Origin: Rugalucina vietnamica
Taxonomy: Eukaryota > Mollusca > Bivalvia > Lucinida > Lucinidae
Reading direction: 5' to 3'
DNA: 64,000 nt
NCBI GenBank assembly: GCA_964017185.1
Contig: OZ024870.1
Location: 55,430,312-55,494,311 of the forward strand
The notes below the pieces were generated by a model, which worked only from the letters and a program-made list of their open reading frames with translations, was not told the DNA's origin and made no database searches. The position numbers and the translations under genes are program-made. This document shows, piece after piece, positions 1 to 11,175 of this stretch. Each line of letters starts with the position of its first letter. Positions within the stretch are counted from its first letter, which is position 1.

Positions 1-783
1 ACATGTGTCCTGTGCTAAAAGCTGAATGGCACAGATCATTGGTCATTTGTTACAAATGACTGGTGTGTTACAGCTTTTATTAACATGAATACGGTACTCA
101 AAACCCCTAAAACAACTTTAAATTCCTTGCTTCAACTTAAGGTTCTTCAAACATGATTCACAAACCTTCACTATCCATGTATGCCGCGCTGGACTCCCAG
201 TCTACCTGCAGTGGCTTGTATCCCCTCTCCCCCTCGTTCAATTCCCTGGCGGGAGCGGATGATCCCCCTTCATCACTGGCTTCGTTCTGATAACGTGGAA
301 CAGTTGTGGCAATGGGGCGGCAGAGTAATGGATGATTGTGTAACGAGATGACTGTCTTGGGCTGAAACAGAGTTTTTATTAACCCATATTTGACAAATGG
401 ATTTTCCCATCATCTTTAGGGTGAGTCCACTTTCACTTTTAGGAGTGTCAGGAGTGATTTTTTTATTCAATTTTTCGATGAAAATTCTCTAAGCAAACAG
501 AATAACCCCAGATGGGACGCCGCGTTCTGCCCCATAAAAGGGATGCCAGGCTTATATGAGTTAATTTAATGCTTTCAACCATCATCAACAGCCATTGTCG
601 GAACTTTCATCCTAACCATACTACTGACAATGCGTTCGTTCATGGTTCTTAACATTGGTAAAAACAATTTTGACGCAAACAACCGGAAATCTAAACAACC
701 GTCTCAGAACGGAAGAAGCCGTAATATACAAATTTAATAGCAGAGCGCCCCTGGGTTTGAATTTAAGACAGTAAGAAAACACC
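1..783. other. Unassigned flank with small terminal hairpin
   Basis: I see no supported gene here. Bases 16-80 form an imperfect inverted repeat with arms AAAAGCTG and CAGCTTTT. An inner stem, CATTTGT/ACAAATG, resembles the end sequence of the short TIR element at 52081-52370 (ACAAATGACTGGTG), so this may be a fragment of that family. The rest is plain AT-rich sequence leading into the ORF that starts at 784. Confidence 0.35.
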
Positions 784-1410
784 ATGAAACCTAAAAGATG
801 TGAAGAATGTGAACTGGACTTCTTCTCGCCAGCCACATTACGCCGACATAGAGAAGCCTTTCACCAGGAAAGCCGTACCCAATTTCAATGCTGGAGCTGT
901 ACCAAGATATTCGCCCGTAAAGAAACTGTACTCTCCCACTCCAGGAAAACACATAATGACACAGACGGGAAGTTCGTGATTGTCACCACTACTAACAAAC
1001 GATATCACCCAGACATACAGAATCCTGCCAAATGGATCCCCCCCGCTGAGGCACGTACCAGAGCAGACCAGAGACCAACCATCTACCAGGTCACGATCCC
1101 CAAGCGGCCCAGATTAGAACCAGTACCAACCACCTCGGACCCACAGCCTATCCCCAGTACACCTACTACCGGACTTACCATACCAGAAATAGTGATTACA
1201 CCAGCATCCCCTGAATGGCACCCGTTTTCGTTGAATGAACTGTCAAAAATTTATCCAGTCTCAATGGAGGAACTCATGTTGGAATTAGTAGTAACTGACT
1301 CGGAATCAGACTCCTCTATAAGCTCACAATCAACAGACTGCCAAGATGAAGTGGAAGCCACAGAAGAAACACATAACAGCTGCAGTATATATGGTATTTT
1401 TAACTTATAA
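784..1410 (+). CDS. Small C2H2 zinc-finger protein, probably element-encoded
   Basis: This is a 208-residue ORF starting at an ATG preceded by AAACACC, a fair context for translation. Two C2H2 fingers lie at the N-terminus. The first (about residues 6-27) has CEEC, then LRRHREAFH. The second (about 36-58) has CWSC, then LSHSRKTH. A conserved-looking stretch with RYHPDIQNPAKW and IYQVTIPKRPRL follows. The remainder is a proline/threonine-rich, then acidic and serine-rich, low-complexity tail. Nucleic-acid binding is inferred from the fingers. No intron is needed. A hammerhead-like motif lies about 140 bases downstream and may belong to the same unit, so this could be the accessory ORF of a Penelope-like or retrozyme-like element rather than a host gene. 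I do not recognise a named orthologue. Confidence 0.6.
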   Translation: MKPKRCEECELDFFSPATLRRHREAFHQESRTQFQCWSCTKIFARKETVLSHSRKTHNDTDGKFVIVTTTNKRYHPDIQNPAKWIPPAEARTRADQRPTIYQVTIPKRPRLEPVPTTSDPQPIPSTPTTGLTIPEIVITPASPEWHPFSLNELSKIYPVSMEELMLELVVTDSESDSSISSQSTDCQDEVEATEETHNSCSIYGIFNL

Positions 1411-1537
1411 AGAGAGACTCTTATGGTTGCTTAACAACAGAACATTTACTTTCGTTTTCTAAAAATAGAACAATCACGTCACGTGACCAGATCGGACACA
1501 AACCTTGCCGTTTTTTAGTACTTTAGCAAGATTTTGA

Positions 1538-1602
1538 CCATGTTTTTCCAACCTGATGAAGGTCTAGGATAGACCGAAACGCGTCGTTCTAATAAAACAC
1601 AT
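1538..1602 (+). ncRNA. Hammerhead-ribozyme-like motif (type I, minimal stem III)
   Basis: The core CTGATGA lies at 1553-1559. Stem II is GGTCT (1561-1565) with AGACC (1571-1575), followed by GAAA at 1576-1579 and GTC at 1583-1585 as the expected cleavage triplet. Stem I pairs AAC (1550-1552) with GTT (1586-1588), then after an internal loop TGTTTT (1541-1546) with AAAACA (1594-1599). Stem III is only A-C/G-U with a two-base loop. The stretch ACGCGT is self-complementary, as in Penelope-element hammerheads reported to cleave as dimers. One extra A (1560) sits between core and stem II, so activity is uncertain. AATAAA overlaps the 3' strand at 1591-1596. Confidence 0.5.
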
Positions 1603-2037
1603 GTTAACCTAACCGTTGTTGGATCGTTTGTTCTGGTGTTTCCCCTCTTGTGTTGATTTATTGGTAAAAACAGTACCATTGGTAGACAAACGATGTTCAA
1701 GGTTTTATCAATGGTACCACTGGTAATATGTCAATGGTGCCAGTGTTACCAACATATGGCAGCAAATAATTATGCAGACAAATTACAGCATGGGCAATTC
1801 TACCAATGCAGGAAATGTCATATGATTCAATATGGTGAGCCTAAAAATACTTCATGAATTTTGTAAATAAGTACTATTTTTGCCATAGATGCAAATGTAA
1901 AAATTTTTCTGAATATCACAATATACATGCAGAAAATAAAAATTTAAAAAGACAAAAGATAGTGAGGTGTATTGATATGATGAAAAATCCACCATTGGCA
2001 GCCAAGAAATGTTCAGGGTTTTCTGGTTATACTCCAA
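1603..2037. other. No gene seen
   Basis: This is AT-rich sequence with a short cluster of ACCATTGGTA / CAATGGTACC-like inverted words at 1672-1745. It contains no supported ORF, exon or known repeat. Confidence 0.4.
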
Positions 2038-2611
2038 CCCTACTGTATCGCGGCATCTTCTGTATCGCGGCATTTGCATATCACGTGAATGGTCGAGCGC
2101 AGTGCCCCCTAGCAATTGTTTACGTTCGGCATCTTTCGAGGCAAACATCAAACGCTTAACTCCAGCAAAAATTGAGCAAAATGTAAAGACCTCTATAATG
2201 TGTACCTGTGGAAAACTTGTTTCTGCAAATACTGGTTATCCCTTGCTCATCAAATGTCCCCTCAGTACGTTAAAAATCTGTTGTTTTTATTTTCTTCGAG
2301 TCGGATCTGTCAACTGGATGTCAGACATCACATGGCATCACTATGTCACATCATCTTCTTATATGGAAACTTTGACATTCGCTTTTTAGGTGAACCCCAC
2401 CATATAGAAGACACTTTTGCGACTTGGGTATAAAACAACATGGCCATACTAATGCAGAAGCCACAAAATATTAACAAATTTGTTGTAATTTTCTTTATAA
2501 AAGGGTCTGAGGGGAATTGATTTGGAAGTTGCTGAGGGAGAATAAAATCCAATTATTCATCTTGTGTATTTGGTATTTCCCTTTTACAAATAAGGGCCGC
2601 GATACAGTAGG
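2038..2611 (+). mobile_element. Non-autonomous TIR DNA transposon, copy 1
   Basis: The ends are a perfect 16-bp inverted repeat: CCTACTGTATCGCGGC at 2039 and its complement ending at 2611. AAC flanks both sides as a possible 3-bp duplication. A second TATCGCGGCAT follows the left end. Two internal blocks (about 2038-2205 and 2277-2430) recur at 29293-29465 and 31219-31373, there separated by a LINE fragment. There is no coding capacity. The superfamily is unresolved. Confidence 0.65.
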
Positions 2612-2727
2612 AACCCAGTATACCAATGATAAATTTGCAAATTTTACCAATGGGAGAACCTCGAACGCTAGCACTGTTCCAGAGGCACTGCCTCAAAACA
2701 ATTCCATGAAACATTTAGATTCAGAGT

Positions 2728-2950
2728 TGTAAAAATTGAAAATTTTCAATAGAATTTTTTTCATATTTTTATTTTATTTTAGCTCAAAATGTTGATTGTT
2801 TGTATACGTTAGATGGTTTTAAAGAGGGGTACCCACAATTTATGTTTTGGATCAAAAATAAGAAAAAACTGAATACCTCTTACCCATTTTACTATATAAA
2901 ACTGTGGTTCAAGGAGGCCCGGGTATACTTTTCATTATAATGGGAAAACC
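2728..2950 (+). repeat. Hairpin-centred dispersed repeat, degenerate copy
   Basis: This has the same order of words as the copies at 33640, 34275 and 36060: AAAATTGAAAATTTTC, then TACCCACAAT, ATCAAAAATAAGAAAAA, a TATATAAAA-containing stretch, then a GTGGTTCAAGG and GTATAC end. The central GAACCGCC hairpin has been lost from this copy. Confidence 0.5.
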
Positions 2951-3007
2951 TTTAAAAAATCAGATATAATGCAGAAACCCCCTCCCACATGGTGAGTCCA
3001 GAAATCC

Positions 3008-3147
3008 CGGTAAGAGTTGCATAATGCGAGCGCTACGTAGCGCTTTGTTGCTTGTATGCGTCTGCACAAAATGACGTCATCGTGACGTCGGGAGCCATCT
3101 ACAAAGCGCTACGTGGCGCTCGCGTTTAATATGCAACTCTTACCCGG
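3008..3147. mobile_element. Short MITE with 45-bp TIRs
   Basis: The arms CCGGTAAGAGTTGCATAATG with GCGCTACGTAGCGC (left) and GCGCTACGTGGCGC with ATGCAACTCTTACCCGG (right) are inverted copies around a short GACGTCA-rich spacer. The inner palindromes (GCGCTACGTAGCGC) would fold on their own. There is no ORF. The rest of 3150-3690 shows no gene. Confidence 0.7.
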
Positions 3148-3696
3148 ATCCGCCCCTCCTTTGCCCTTGGACTATTTGGATGTCATGACAACATGTAACC
3201 CGCCAGTCACTGAGTGGCAGTGTCGCATGAATAATTCTATATATTTCAGGTGCAATTATTTATATGAACGAATATATGTGACACCCGGTAAATGGTTACA
3301 TCATGTATTGAGCAACTTTCAAAGCGGTCTCGGTTTCTCGACAATTGTTTTTTCACATCCAGTTTTTAAATAAGAAACACGCGATAATTACTTTCAGAAT
3401 CGGCGTCGTTCTTCCTGTAATCAATCGTAATGTAGACTTCAATGTTCCAATTCTTCTCGCCATCATTGCTTTCTGTTCACTCTGAACATGGACCCCGCGG
3501 ATATCACCTGTGTTCAAAATGAACTCGTCCAATACATTACATTTATCGAAAGGAAAGCAACTTCAAGTCCGAACACATCGATTTTCGAAATAAATAAATA
3601 ATAAATCTATGGTGTAAAGGTAAAAGTAAATCAGAATCAGATCAAACAGTTTACTAGTGAAGTGAAACGTCAAACTGACAATACCACACCAGTCAG

Positions 3697-3699
<3 letters not shown>

Positions 3700-3727
<28 letters not shown>

Positions 3728-3841
3728 TCTATATTTATATTTTTTAGATAAATTTAGAAATAGTGTTTTTCGAAAATGTTTATTTGTATTTTTATATTAA
3801 TTTATGAATAGTGTCTTTCAAAACTGCCTTTATCTATACTG

Positions 3842-3879
<38 letters not shown>
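3700..3879. repeat. Two poly(A) tracts around an AT-rich doublet
   Basis: A tracts of about 26 and 38 bases bracket two roughly 60-bp related units containing AAATAGTGTTTTTCGAAAA and GAATAGTGTCTTTCAAAAC. This is probably slippage-prone simple sequence grown from a retroelement tail. No gene is seen from 3880 to 4590. Confidence 0.55.
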
Positions 3880-3880
<1 letters not shown>

Positions 3881-4594
3881 CAACAATTACATTCCACTAA
3901 ATTTTGAGCAAACTATGATACAAACAGAAATCATTGCATTTTCTACTTCTGCATTAGAAGTCAGGCTTCCGAATGCAAGAAACCGATTTTCATTTTGATG
4001 AGTATAATTTATGGAGTTATGCGATGCCAGCCATGGGCACGCTGAAAGTAATAAATCACACAGTGCACGCGCAAGCATTAAAATAAATCGGGTACGATTT
4101 GAATCCGTTTTAAACCCCCATTTAAAACCACCATGTACCACTCAGCAGATAACTCGGACGTTAAAGAAATAAAAAGAGTAAAATTGAAATTATCCCCCTT
4201 TCAACTAAACATATAGGGATTTAATGGTTTTAATTACAAGCTTGTGTGTCGTGGAACTTTATTTCTTTTTCGTGAATTTTAATTAGGGTGCAGCTAACCC
4301 CGGGCAGCTGACATTGTTTGGTTTAAACATATTTATTTCCAAATTTTGTACAGAAACAATACAAAAACATGCAATCAACGACAGGATCAGAACGAAAGCG
4401 TAAACGCTTATTTAGTTCTTTTCCTAAGCATTGTAAACAATGAAGGTTGCAATTTGTTTTGGATAGTCTACAAATATTACTGATAAAGTTTTGAAAATTA
4501 AGAAAATAAATATTATGTACGTAGACTCTTTAAGAAAATAACTTCCAAAAATTTACATAATGGAAAATAGCATCAAGATTTATGAGTGAAGTAA

Positions 4595-4597
<3 letters not shown>

Positions 4598-4634
<37 letters not shown>
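4598..4634. repeat. (AG)n microsatellite
   Basis: This is a perfect AG dinucleotide run. It lies just beyond the likely 3' end of the minus-strand LINE and could be part of that element's tail. Confidence 0.8.
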
Positions 4635-4639
<5 letters not shown>

Positions 4640-4866
4640 CCCCGGAGCAGCAGCAAAGAAGACTGTATGTAATGGGTTGGAACTCTTAATTGAAAATATT
4701 CATGGTGAATTTGGTACACACACCATCAAATGCAATCAAATGCACTAATTCATATATGACAAACGCGCTTTTTAAGCTGAATGAACTAATCTAAAAACGG
4801 TTTGTGTTTTGTATATATTTATGTACGGATTCAAAAATTGATACGTTGGTTTCATAACTAAGATTT

Positions 4867-6912
4867 TCATCTCCCTTGAGTATAACGTTTAAAGTTGATG
4901 ACACTATATTGTAGAATCGAGTTTTGCAACGCCACTCTGTGTTCACGATATAAATGACATCGGAGAAAGAAATGATCGGCATTTTCAATTGCTCCACATC
5001 GACAATCGCATAAAGGGGAATTCACGATGTTTTTGGCGCAAAGATCGTATTTAAGAGAACTGCAACCAGTTCGAAGTCGTGTGTGTAAAACTTGCAAGCG
5101 TCAACTGCCACTGTAATAATATTTTGGTACATTTGCCCTGCCCTGACTAAGATGTCGTTTAAAAGAATCAACTGTATCTACATCTCTGACATTGCGGGGT
5201 AAATTATTCCAATCACGAATGGTTGGAGGAAGAAAGGAATTGGAATACAGCCTAGTTCTTGCATATATTGTCCTAATATCATCTGCGTTTCTCAAATTGT
5301 AATTAGATACATTTTGTACTAGTTGGGGAACAAGAGACGAGAGATAAGTAGGAGAAATATTGTTGAACATTTTATAAAATAGCGTTAATTTATGATTTTT
5401 CCTTCTTGTTTCAAGTTTTTCCCAGCCTGTTTCGTCATACGAATTCTCAATTGACACCAATTTAGTTGCGCCTGTGGCTATTCTAGCAGCCTCTAACTGA
5501 TTTTTTTCGAGATCATTTTTTTCTTGTTGAGTACAATTATCCCAAATTATGTCAGCATATTCGAGAATAGGGCGTATAAAAGTAATATAAATTGTTTCAA
5601 GTGATTTTCTATCAAGTGTATATTTAAATTTTCGCATTACATTTATCCTTGCCCATGCCTTTTCCTTAATATACTCAATATGTTTATGCCAAGAACAGTC
5701 TGTTGACAAATTAATTCCTAGATGTTTATGACATTGTACCTCCTTGATTTGTTCGTTTAGCATGAAAAGTGGTGGATGAACAGGCTTATCAGTTTTCAGA
5801 GATACTACAAATGATTCATTTTTACCAAGATTAAATTTGACTAACCATTTTCCAGCCCAAGTTGATATTTTACCCATGTCTGTATTAATAAGTTCAGCTG
5901 CAGAGTCAGGATTTTCAACAATGACAAAAGGACTTGTGTCGTCCGCAAAAAGACGTATGTTGCAACCAATATCATTAACAATATCATTTATGTAAAGTAA
6001 AAATAAAAGAGGACCAAGGATTGAGCCTTGCGGCACCCCAGCTGATATATAAGCCCAGTCAGATTGTACACCAGAAATAACGACTCTCTGTCTCCTATTT
6101 TCGAGATAGCTAACAAACCAATCTAATAACTGACCAGTTATACCAGCAGCTTTAAGTTTATGAATAAGATCAGCATGCCATACGCGGTCGAATGCTTTAC
6201 TCACGTCACAGAAGACTACTCTGACCTCTTTTTCATCATCTATAGCCTGACAGAAAGTATCGTATAGGAAAGCTAATTGGTTGACAGTTGAGTCACCTGG
6301 TATGAATCCAGACTGAAAAGATGTAAGAATGTCGTTATCACGGAAGTGATTGTAAAGGTACTTGAATACGGCTCTCTCAAGACACTTTTCCATATTGCTT
6401 AGCAGGGATATAGGTCGGTAATTAGAAGGCAAAGATTGGTCGCCTCCTTTAGGTACAGGACTCACATGCGATTCCTTGAAACTGTCAGGGACGTCACCTT
6501 GGTACAGGGACTGATTAAAGAAATCACAGAGAGGAGATGAGAGTTCATTTGCTAATGCAGCTAGAATACGGTTACTCAAGCCATCAGGCCCTGTAGCTTT
6601 TCCAATAGGGAGAGCTTTAAGAATGTTTTTTACTTCATCAGGAGTAAGTATTATAGAGTCCAGATTATGGTGTACAGGATAAGGAGTAACTTCTGGCATT
6701 TCTGCATTACTGTCATCTAAAAGTGTTTGATCTTTGAAAAAGTCATTGAGAATATTTGCTTTATCTTTTTCATCGGAGTATACCAGGCCATCTTTTACTA
6801 ATGGGGGACAGGAGGATTTCGATGTAGGTGAAATGAATGATTTAAGAAGAGACCACCATTGTTTTGAAGATAATGAGTCAGATTTAAGTTTGTTGGCAAG
6901 TGAATCAGTCAA
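4867..6912 (-). pseudogene. LINE ORF2 C-terminal part: reverse transcriptase and Cys/His tail
   Basis: A 603-codon open stretch (6912-5101) carries all the usual RT blocks. These are GKATGPDGLS (about residue 104), NYRPISLLS (about 164), SGFIPGDSTVNQL (about 201), VVFCDVSKAFDRVWH (about 233), AGVPQGSILGPLLFLLYIND (291-310) and FADD (322-325, the catalytic pair). After a TGA at 5103-5101 the same frame continues to 4867 with LQVLHTRLRTG and a C-x-C...H-x4-C-like cluster (CDCRCGAIENADHFFLRC), the conserved C-terminal motif of CR1/Jockey-group proteins. With only this one stop inside, the RT looks recently active. Its joining to the endonuclease needs the frame change noted near 6909. Confidence 0.85.
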
Positions 6913-8159
6913 TGCATTTTTGAGTCTCTTATCAAAGATATGGTTTCATTTCGAAGATGTTTAAAGCGGACCCAGTCGATCGGTAAATTTGTTCTTTTTG
7001 CTTTTCTGTATGCTCTTTTACGTTTTCGGATGTGTTTACGAATATTTGAATTCATCCATGTAGGTTCAGATGGGCGTATCATTACTACTTTATTTGGAAT
7101 ACTTTGCTTCGAAAATTCAAGGATTTTGTCAACTAAAGCTTTTGCATATACATTAATATCTTGATGTTTGAGAGTGTTCCAGTTAAATGAAGCTGCTTTT
7201 TGGCGAAGGAGATTGTAATAACCTTGTTCGTACCGCCAAACAAAACGCTGAAAAGATTGTCTTTTAGGCTTAGAGAACTTGAAAATTCCATAAACAGGAC
7301 AGTGATATTTAATTGGTTGATTGAGAAAAGGATCGCCTACGCCGCTTAATAAGACCGAATTGTTATTGCCTACCAGCAGTAGGTCGATTAAGGATGAAGA
7401 ATTCTTATCAAAATGTGTAGGTTCGTTAATCATTTGTGTAAGTGAACATTCTGCACATAAGTCATGTACTTTCTTTGCAGTGGGTGTCTTAAGCATATCA
7501 AAATTGAAGTCGCCTGTTATTATAATATCTTTAATACCTGAATCAACTGCAAGATGGATAGAGTTTTCAATTGTCGCTAAGTAATTGAAGTTAGAGTCGG
7601 GTGGTCTATAAAATAATCCAAATAAAATATGTTTATGTCTCAAAACCATTTCAATCCATATACATTCGATACCTATGGGTTCCAAATCAGGACGGCGTTT
7701 ATAGTGAATTGAATCTTTAATGTATATCATGACACCACCACCATGGGTGTCACTCTGGCGATCTTTCCTTACAGGTTCTCCATAAGAGTCAATTAACAGT
7801 CTATCATTTTTTATAGAAGGATTCAGTCATGTTTCCGAAAACGCTAAAATGTCAAATTCGCTTAGTTCAGCGCTGAGTATATCGATCTTATTTACAATAC
7901 TATGGACATTATAATGAACGATGGAGAGATGGTTAGCCAATGCTGTGATACTCATCAACGAGGAGTCTGGGCTGGAACTACGGGAGATACTACTATCAGC
8001 GTCTGAGAACGGACCTGGATTAAGTTCTATGTCCCCTGATTGAAGAATCAATATGAAAAACCAAGAACCTGATATGACTGCAAAAAGCAATTTCAAGCAA
8101 TTCGAAATAAAAGTACAATTTTCTTCATAGAGTTTTCCAGGAACGATTCGTTTGAGCAT
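6909..8159 (-). pseudogene. LINE ORF2 N-terminal part: 2A leader plus AP endonuclease
   Basis: The start chosen is the ATG at 8159. A hydrophobic run (LKLLFAVISGSWFFILIL) leads straight into GDIELNPGP, a canonical 2A ribosome-skipping motif, at 8036-8010. Then come a serine-rich linker and the endonuclease. Its pieces are HYNVHSIVNKID and FDILAFSET (the catalytic ET), FYRPPDSNF, ITGDFNFD, and YHCPVYG in place of the usual SDHCPV. A basic linker (RKHIRKRKRAYRKAKR) precedes the RT. One TGA at 7829-7827 sits where related elements read Trp (ETW-LNPS). The frame then stays open to 6909, where it shifts relative to the RT. Hydrophobic sequence before a 2A has been shown in other invertebrate LINEs and NLRs to act as an alternative signal peptide, so dual targeting is possible by inference. 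Confidence 0.8.
8010..8036 (-). other. 2A (StopGo) ribosome-skipping motif
   Basis: The nine residues GDIELNPGP match the D(V/I)ExNPGP consensus exactly and follow Q-S. Skipping would occur between Gly and the final Pro. That would release a roughly 50-residue hydrophobic leader from the endonuclease-RT protein. Confidence 0.9.
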
Positions 8160-8579
8160 ATTAATGTAGACGAATCCTCGAGCCTTAATTTTCTGTTTAA
8201 GGCTAAGAAGCAATGTAAACGAGTCTGGCCTGTTCCAAATGCTAATAATCAGTAGTGTAAATAAAAATAAAGATGTGTGAGTACCATTGTATTTACAAGC
8301 ACGTGTTGCAACAACAAATTTCCTCAATTTATTGTCACGAAACTTGGTAGATCAGGTAAAGGAAACGTGTTGTTGCAATCACGCACAGGTAATGTGTATT
8401 GTACGCAACAGGCGTATTGTATACTTCAGCAAAACTACCCCATACAGTCCGCTCCGATGCTGCACCAGGATCCCCAAGAATGAAAGACAGAGAATGAACA
8501 AAGAGAAACATTAAGAAAAACATTATGATAACAAGCGGAGGAAATGCATTGCTCTGTCGTAACTTATAGAAGGATTAAC

Positions 8580-8744
8580 ATTTTTTTATAATTTGACTGT
8601 TATGTTATGTTATATGATATATGCAATATTACGTTATGTTATGTATGCAATGTTATTTTATGTTATGTAAACAAGTTATGTGTTAAGTATGCAATATTAT
8701 TATTATACTATGTATGTATGTATGTATGTATGTATGTATGTATG

Positions 8745-8777
<33 letters not shown>

Positions 8778-9030
8778 TAGTGTAATGTTATGTTATGTAA
8801 TGTTTGCAAAATTCTATGTTATGTTAGGCGTGTATGTACGTATGTATGTATGTTATGTTGTTATGCTTTGTTATGTATGTATGTATGTATGTATGTATGT
8901 ATGTATGTATGTATGTATGTATGTATGTATGTATGTATGTTGTTATGCTTTGTTATGTATGTATGTATGTATGTATGTATGTATGTATGTATGTATGTAT
9001 GTATGTATGTATGTATGTATGTATGTCAGT
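8580..9030. repeat. (ATGT)n / TTATG simple-sequence cluster
   Basis: Three long ATGT runs (about 8709-8773, 8873-8940, 8955-9027) are separated by TTATGTTATG-type words. Apparent ORFs here repeat Met-Tyr-Val-Cys and are artefacts. Confidence 0.9.
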
Positions 9031-9127
9031 CAGACATTTCAGACTATGATACATATCAACTAATTACAAGTAGTTCTAATGCGTTGATAATCAGTAACAA
9101 AACTAACATATTAAACATATTAATATA

Positions 9128-11175
9128 CAACAGATTTGTTATTTATCAAAATGTTGATGACAAATTGATGACATGTCTATATATAAAGACATTTGATGAT
9201 AGATATCATAACAAACTTTTTTGAAAATCAACCAAATACATGAAAGTATAATGCATTGGTGACTAGTGACAAAGTATCATATCAAATCGTATAAGTTAAC
9301 ATCTATGTACAGATACATGGAACGTGTAAATGACACAGTAGACTAAACAATCGCTCAAAAATCACATACAGATAGACAAAGACTATATATCGAGAAAATT
9401 AGTTATCAGACTTGTAATTTACCAGAATGTGTATGACATATTGATGACATGACTATAATAAAGACATATTAGATATCAGACTTGTAATTTACCAGAATGT
9501 GTGTGACATATTGATAACATGACAGTAAAAAGACATATTAGATATCAGACTAGAAATTTACCAGAATGTGTATGACATATTGATGACATGACAATAATCA
9601 AGACATATTAGATATCAGACGTGTTATTTATCAGAATGTGTATGACATAATAATGACATGACTCTAATCAAGACATATTAGATATCAGACTTGTAATTTA
9701 CCAGAATGTGTGTGACATATTGATGACATGACAGTAAAAAGACATATTAGATATCAGACTAGAAATTTACCAGAATGTGTATGACATATTGATGACATGA
9801 CAATAATCAAGACATATTAGATATCAGACGTGTTATTTATTAGAATGTGTATGACATAATAATGACATGACTCTAATCAAGACATATTAGATATCAGACT
9901 TGTAATTTACCAGAATGTGTGTGACATATTGATGACATGACTAGAATAAAGACATATTAGATATCAGACTTGAAATTTACCAGAATATGTGTGACATACT
10001 GATGACATGACTATAAAAAGACATATAAGACATCAGACTTGTAATTTACCAGAATGTGTATGACATAATAATGACATGACATGACTCTAATCAAGACATA
10101 TTAGATATCAGACTTGTAATTTACCAGAATGTGTGTGACATATTGATGACATGACAGTAAAAAGACATATTAGATATCAGACTAGAAATTTACCAGAATG
10201 TGTATGACATATTGATGACATGACAATAATCAAGACATATTAGATATCAGACGTGTTATTTATTAGAATGTGTATGACATAATAATGACATGACTCTAAT
10301 CAAGACATATTAGATATCAGACTTGTAATTTACCAGAATGTGTGGGACATATTGATGACATGACTAGAATAAAGACATATTAGATATCAGACTTGAAATT
10401 TACCAGAATATGTGTGACATACTGATGACATGACTATAAAAAAGACATATAAGACATCAGACTTGTAATTTACCAGAATGTGTACGACATATTGGCGACA
10501 TGACTATAATCAAGACATATTATACATGTATATCAGACTTGTTATTTACCAGAATGTGTATGACATATTGGTGACATGACTATAATAAAGACATATTAGA
10601 TATCAGACTTGAAATTTACCAGAATGTGTATGACATATTGATGACATGACTATAATGAAGACATATTGGATATCAGTCTTGGAATTTACCAGAATGTATA
10701 TGACATATTGACGACATGACTAGAATCAAGGCATATTAGATATCAGACTTGTTTTTTACCAGAATGTGTATGACATAATAATGACATGACTATAAACAAG
10801 ACATATTAGATAGCAGACTTGTTATTTACCAGAATGTATGTGACATATTGATTAAATGACTATAATAAAGGCATATTAGATATCAGACTTGAACTGTACC
10901 AGAATGTGTATGACATATTGATGACATGACTATAATAAAGACATATTGATAACATGGCTATAATAAAGACATATTAGATATCAGACTTGAAATTTTCCAG
11001 AATGTGTAAAGCGTATTGATGGCATGACTATAATCAAGACATATTAGATATCAGACTTGTAATTTACCAGAATGTGTATGACATATTGATGACATGACTA
11101 TAATCAAGACATTTTAGATATTAGACTTGTAATTTAGCAGAATGTGTATGACATTATGACGACATGACATTGTTT
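9128..11175. repeat. 70-bp satellite array, about 25 units
   Basis: The unit contains GACATATTAGATATCAGACT, then TGTAATTTACCAGAATGTGT and GACATATTGATGACATGACT. Units are mostly 69-71 bp. A diverged unit at 9128-9200 is separated from the main array (from about 9395). Variant units recur in blocks: the variant with GACGTGTTATTTA lies at 9618, 9828 and 10250, spaced 210 and 422 bases apart, i.e. three- and six-unit higher-order repeats. There are no spacers of CRISPR type and no ORF. Confidence 0.92.

Larger units (their letters stand above)
4640..8340 (-). mobile_element. CR1/Jockey-type non-LTR retrotransposon (LINE), nearly whole ORF2
   Basis: Read on the minus strand, the element runs: hydrophobic N-terminus with 2A motif, AP endonuclease, reverse transcriptase, then a C-terminal Cys/His segment. 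The coding region has two in-frame TGA codons and one frame change, so the copy is dead but young-looking. The 5' end near 8340 and the 3' end near 4640 are estimates from where coding and simple-sequence signals stop. The parts are described in the next entries. Such elements copy themselves by target-primed reverse transcription. Confidence 0.8.

Noticed and set aside
1852-2159. Overlapping short ORFs on both strands near 2 kb
   Set aside because: They run into the TIR element and have no recognisable domain or start context.
3842-3879. Poly(A) tail of a processed pseudogene
   Set aside because: No coding or UTR-like sequence precedes it, and two A tracts bracket a simple doublet.
8785-9224. 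Overlapping ORFs of repeated Met-Tyr-Val-Cys
   Set aside because: They are open only because ATGT repeats lack stop codons in those frames. Nothing else suggests coding.
9395-11175. Possible CRISPR-like array
   Set aside because: The repeats are contiguous 70-bp units without unique spacers, and the genome is eukaryotic. It is a satellite.
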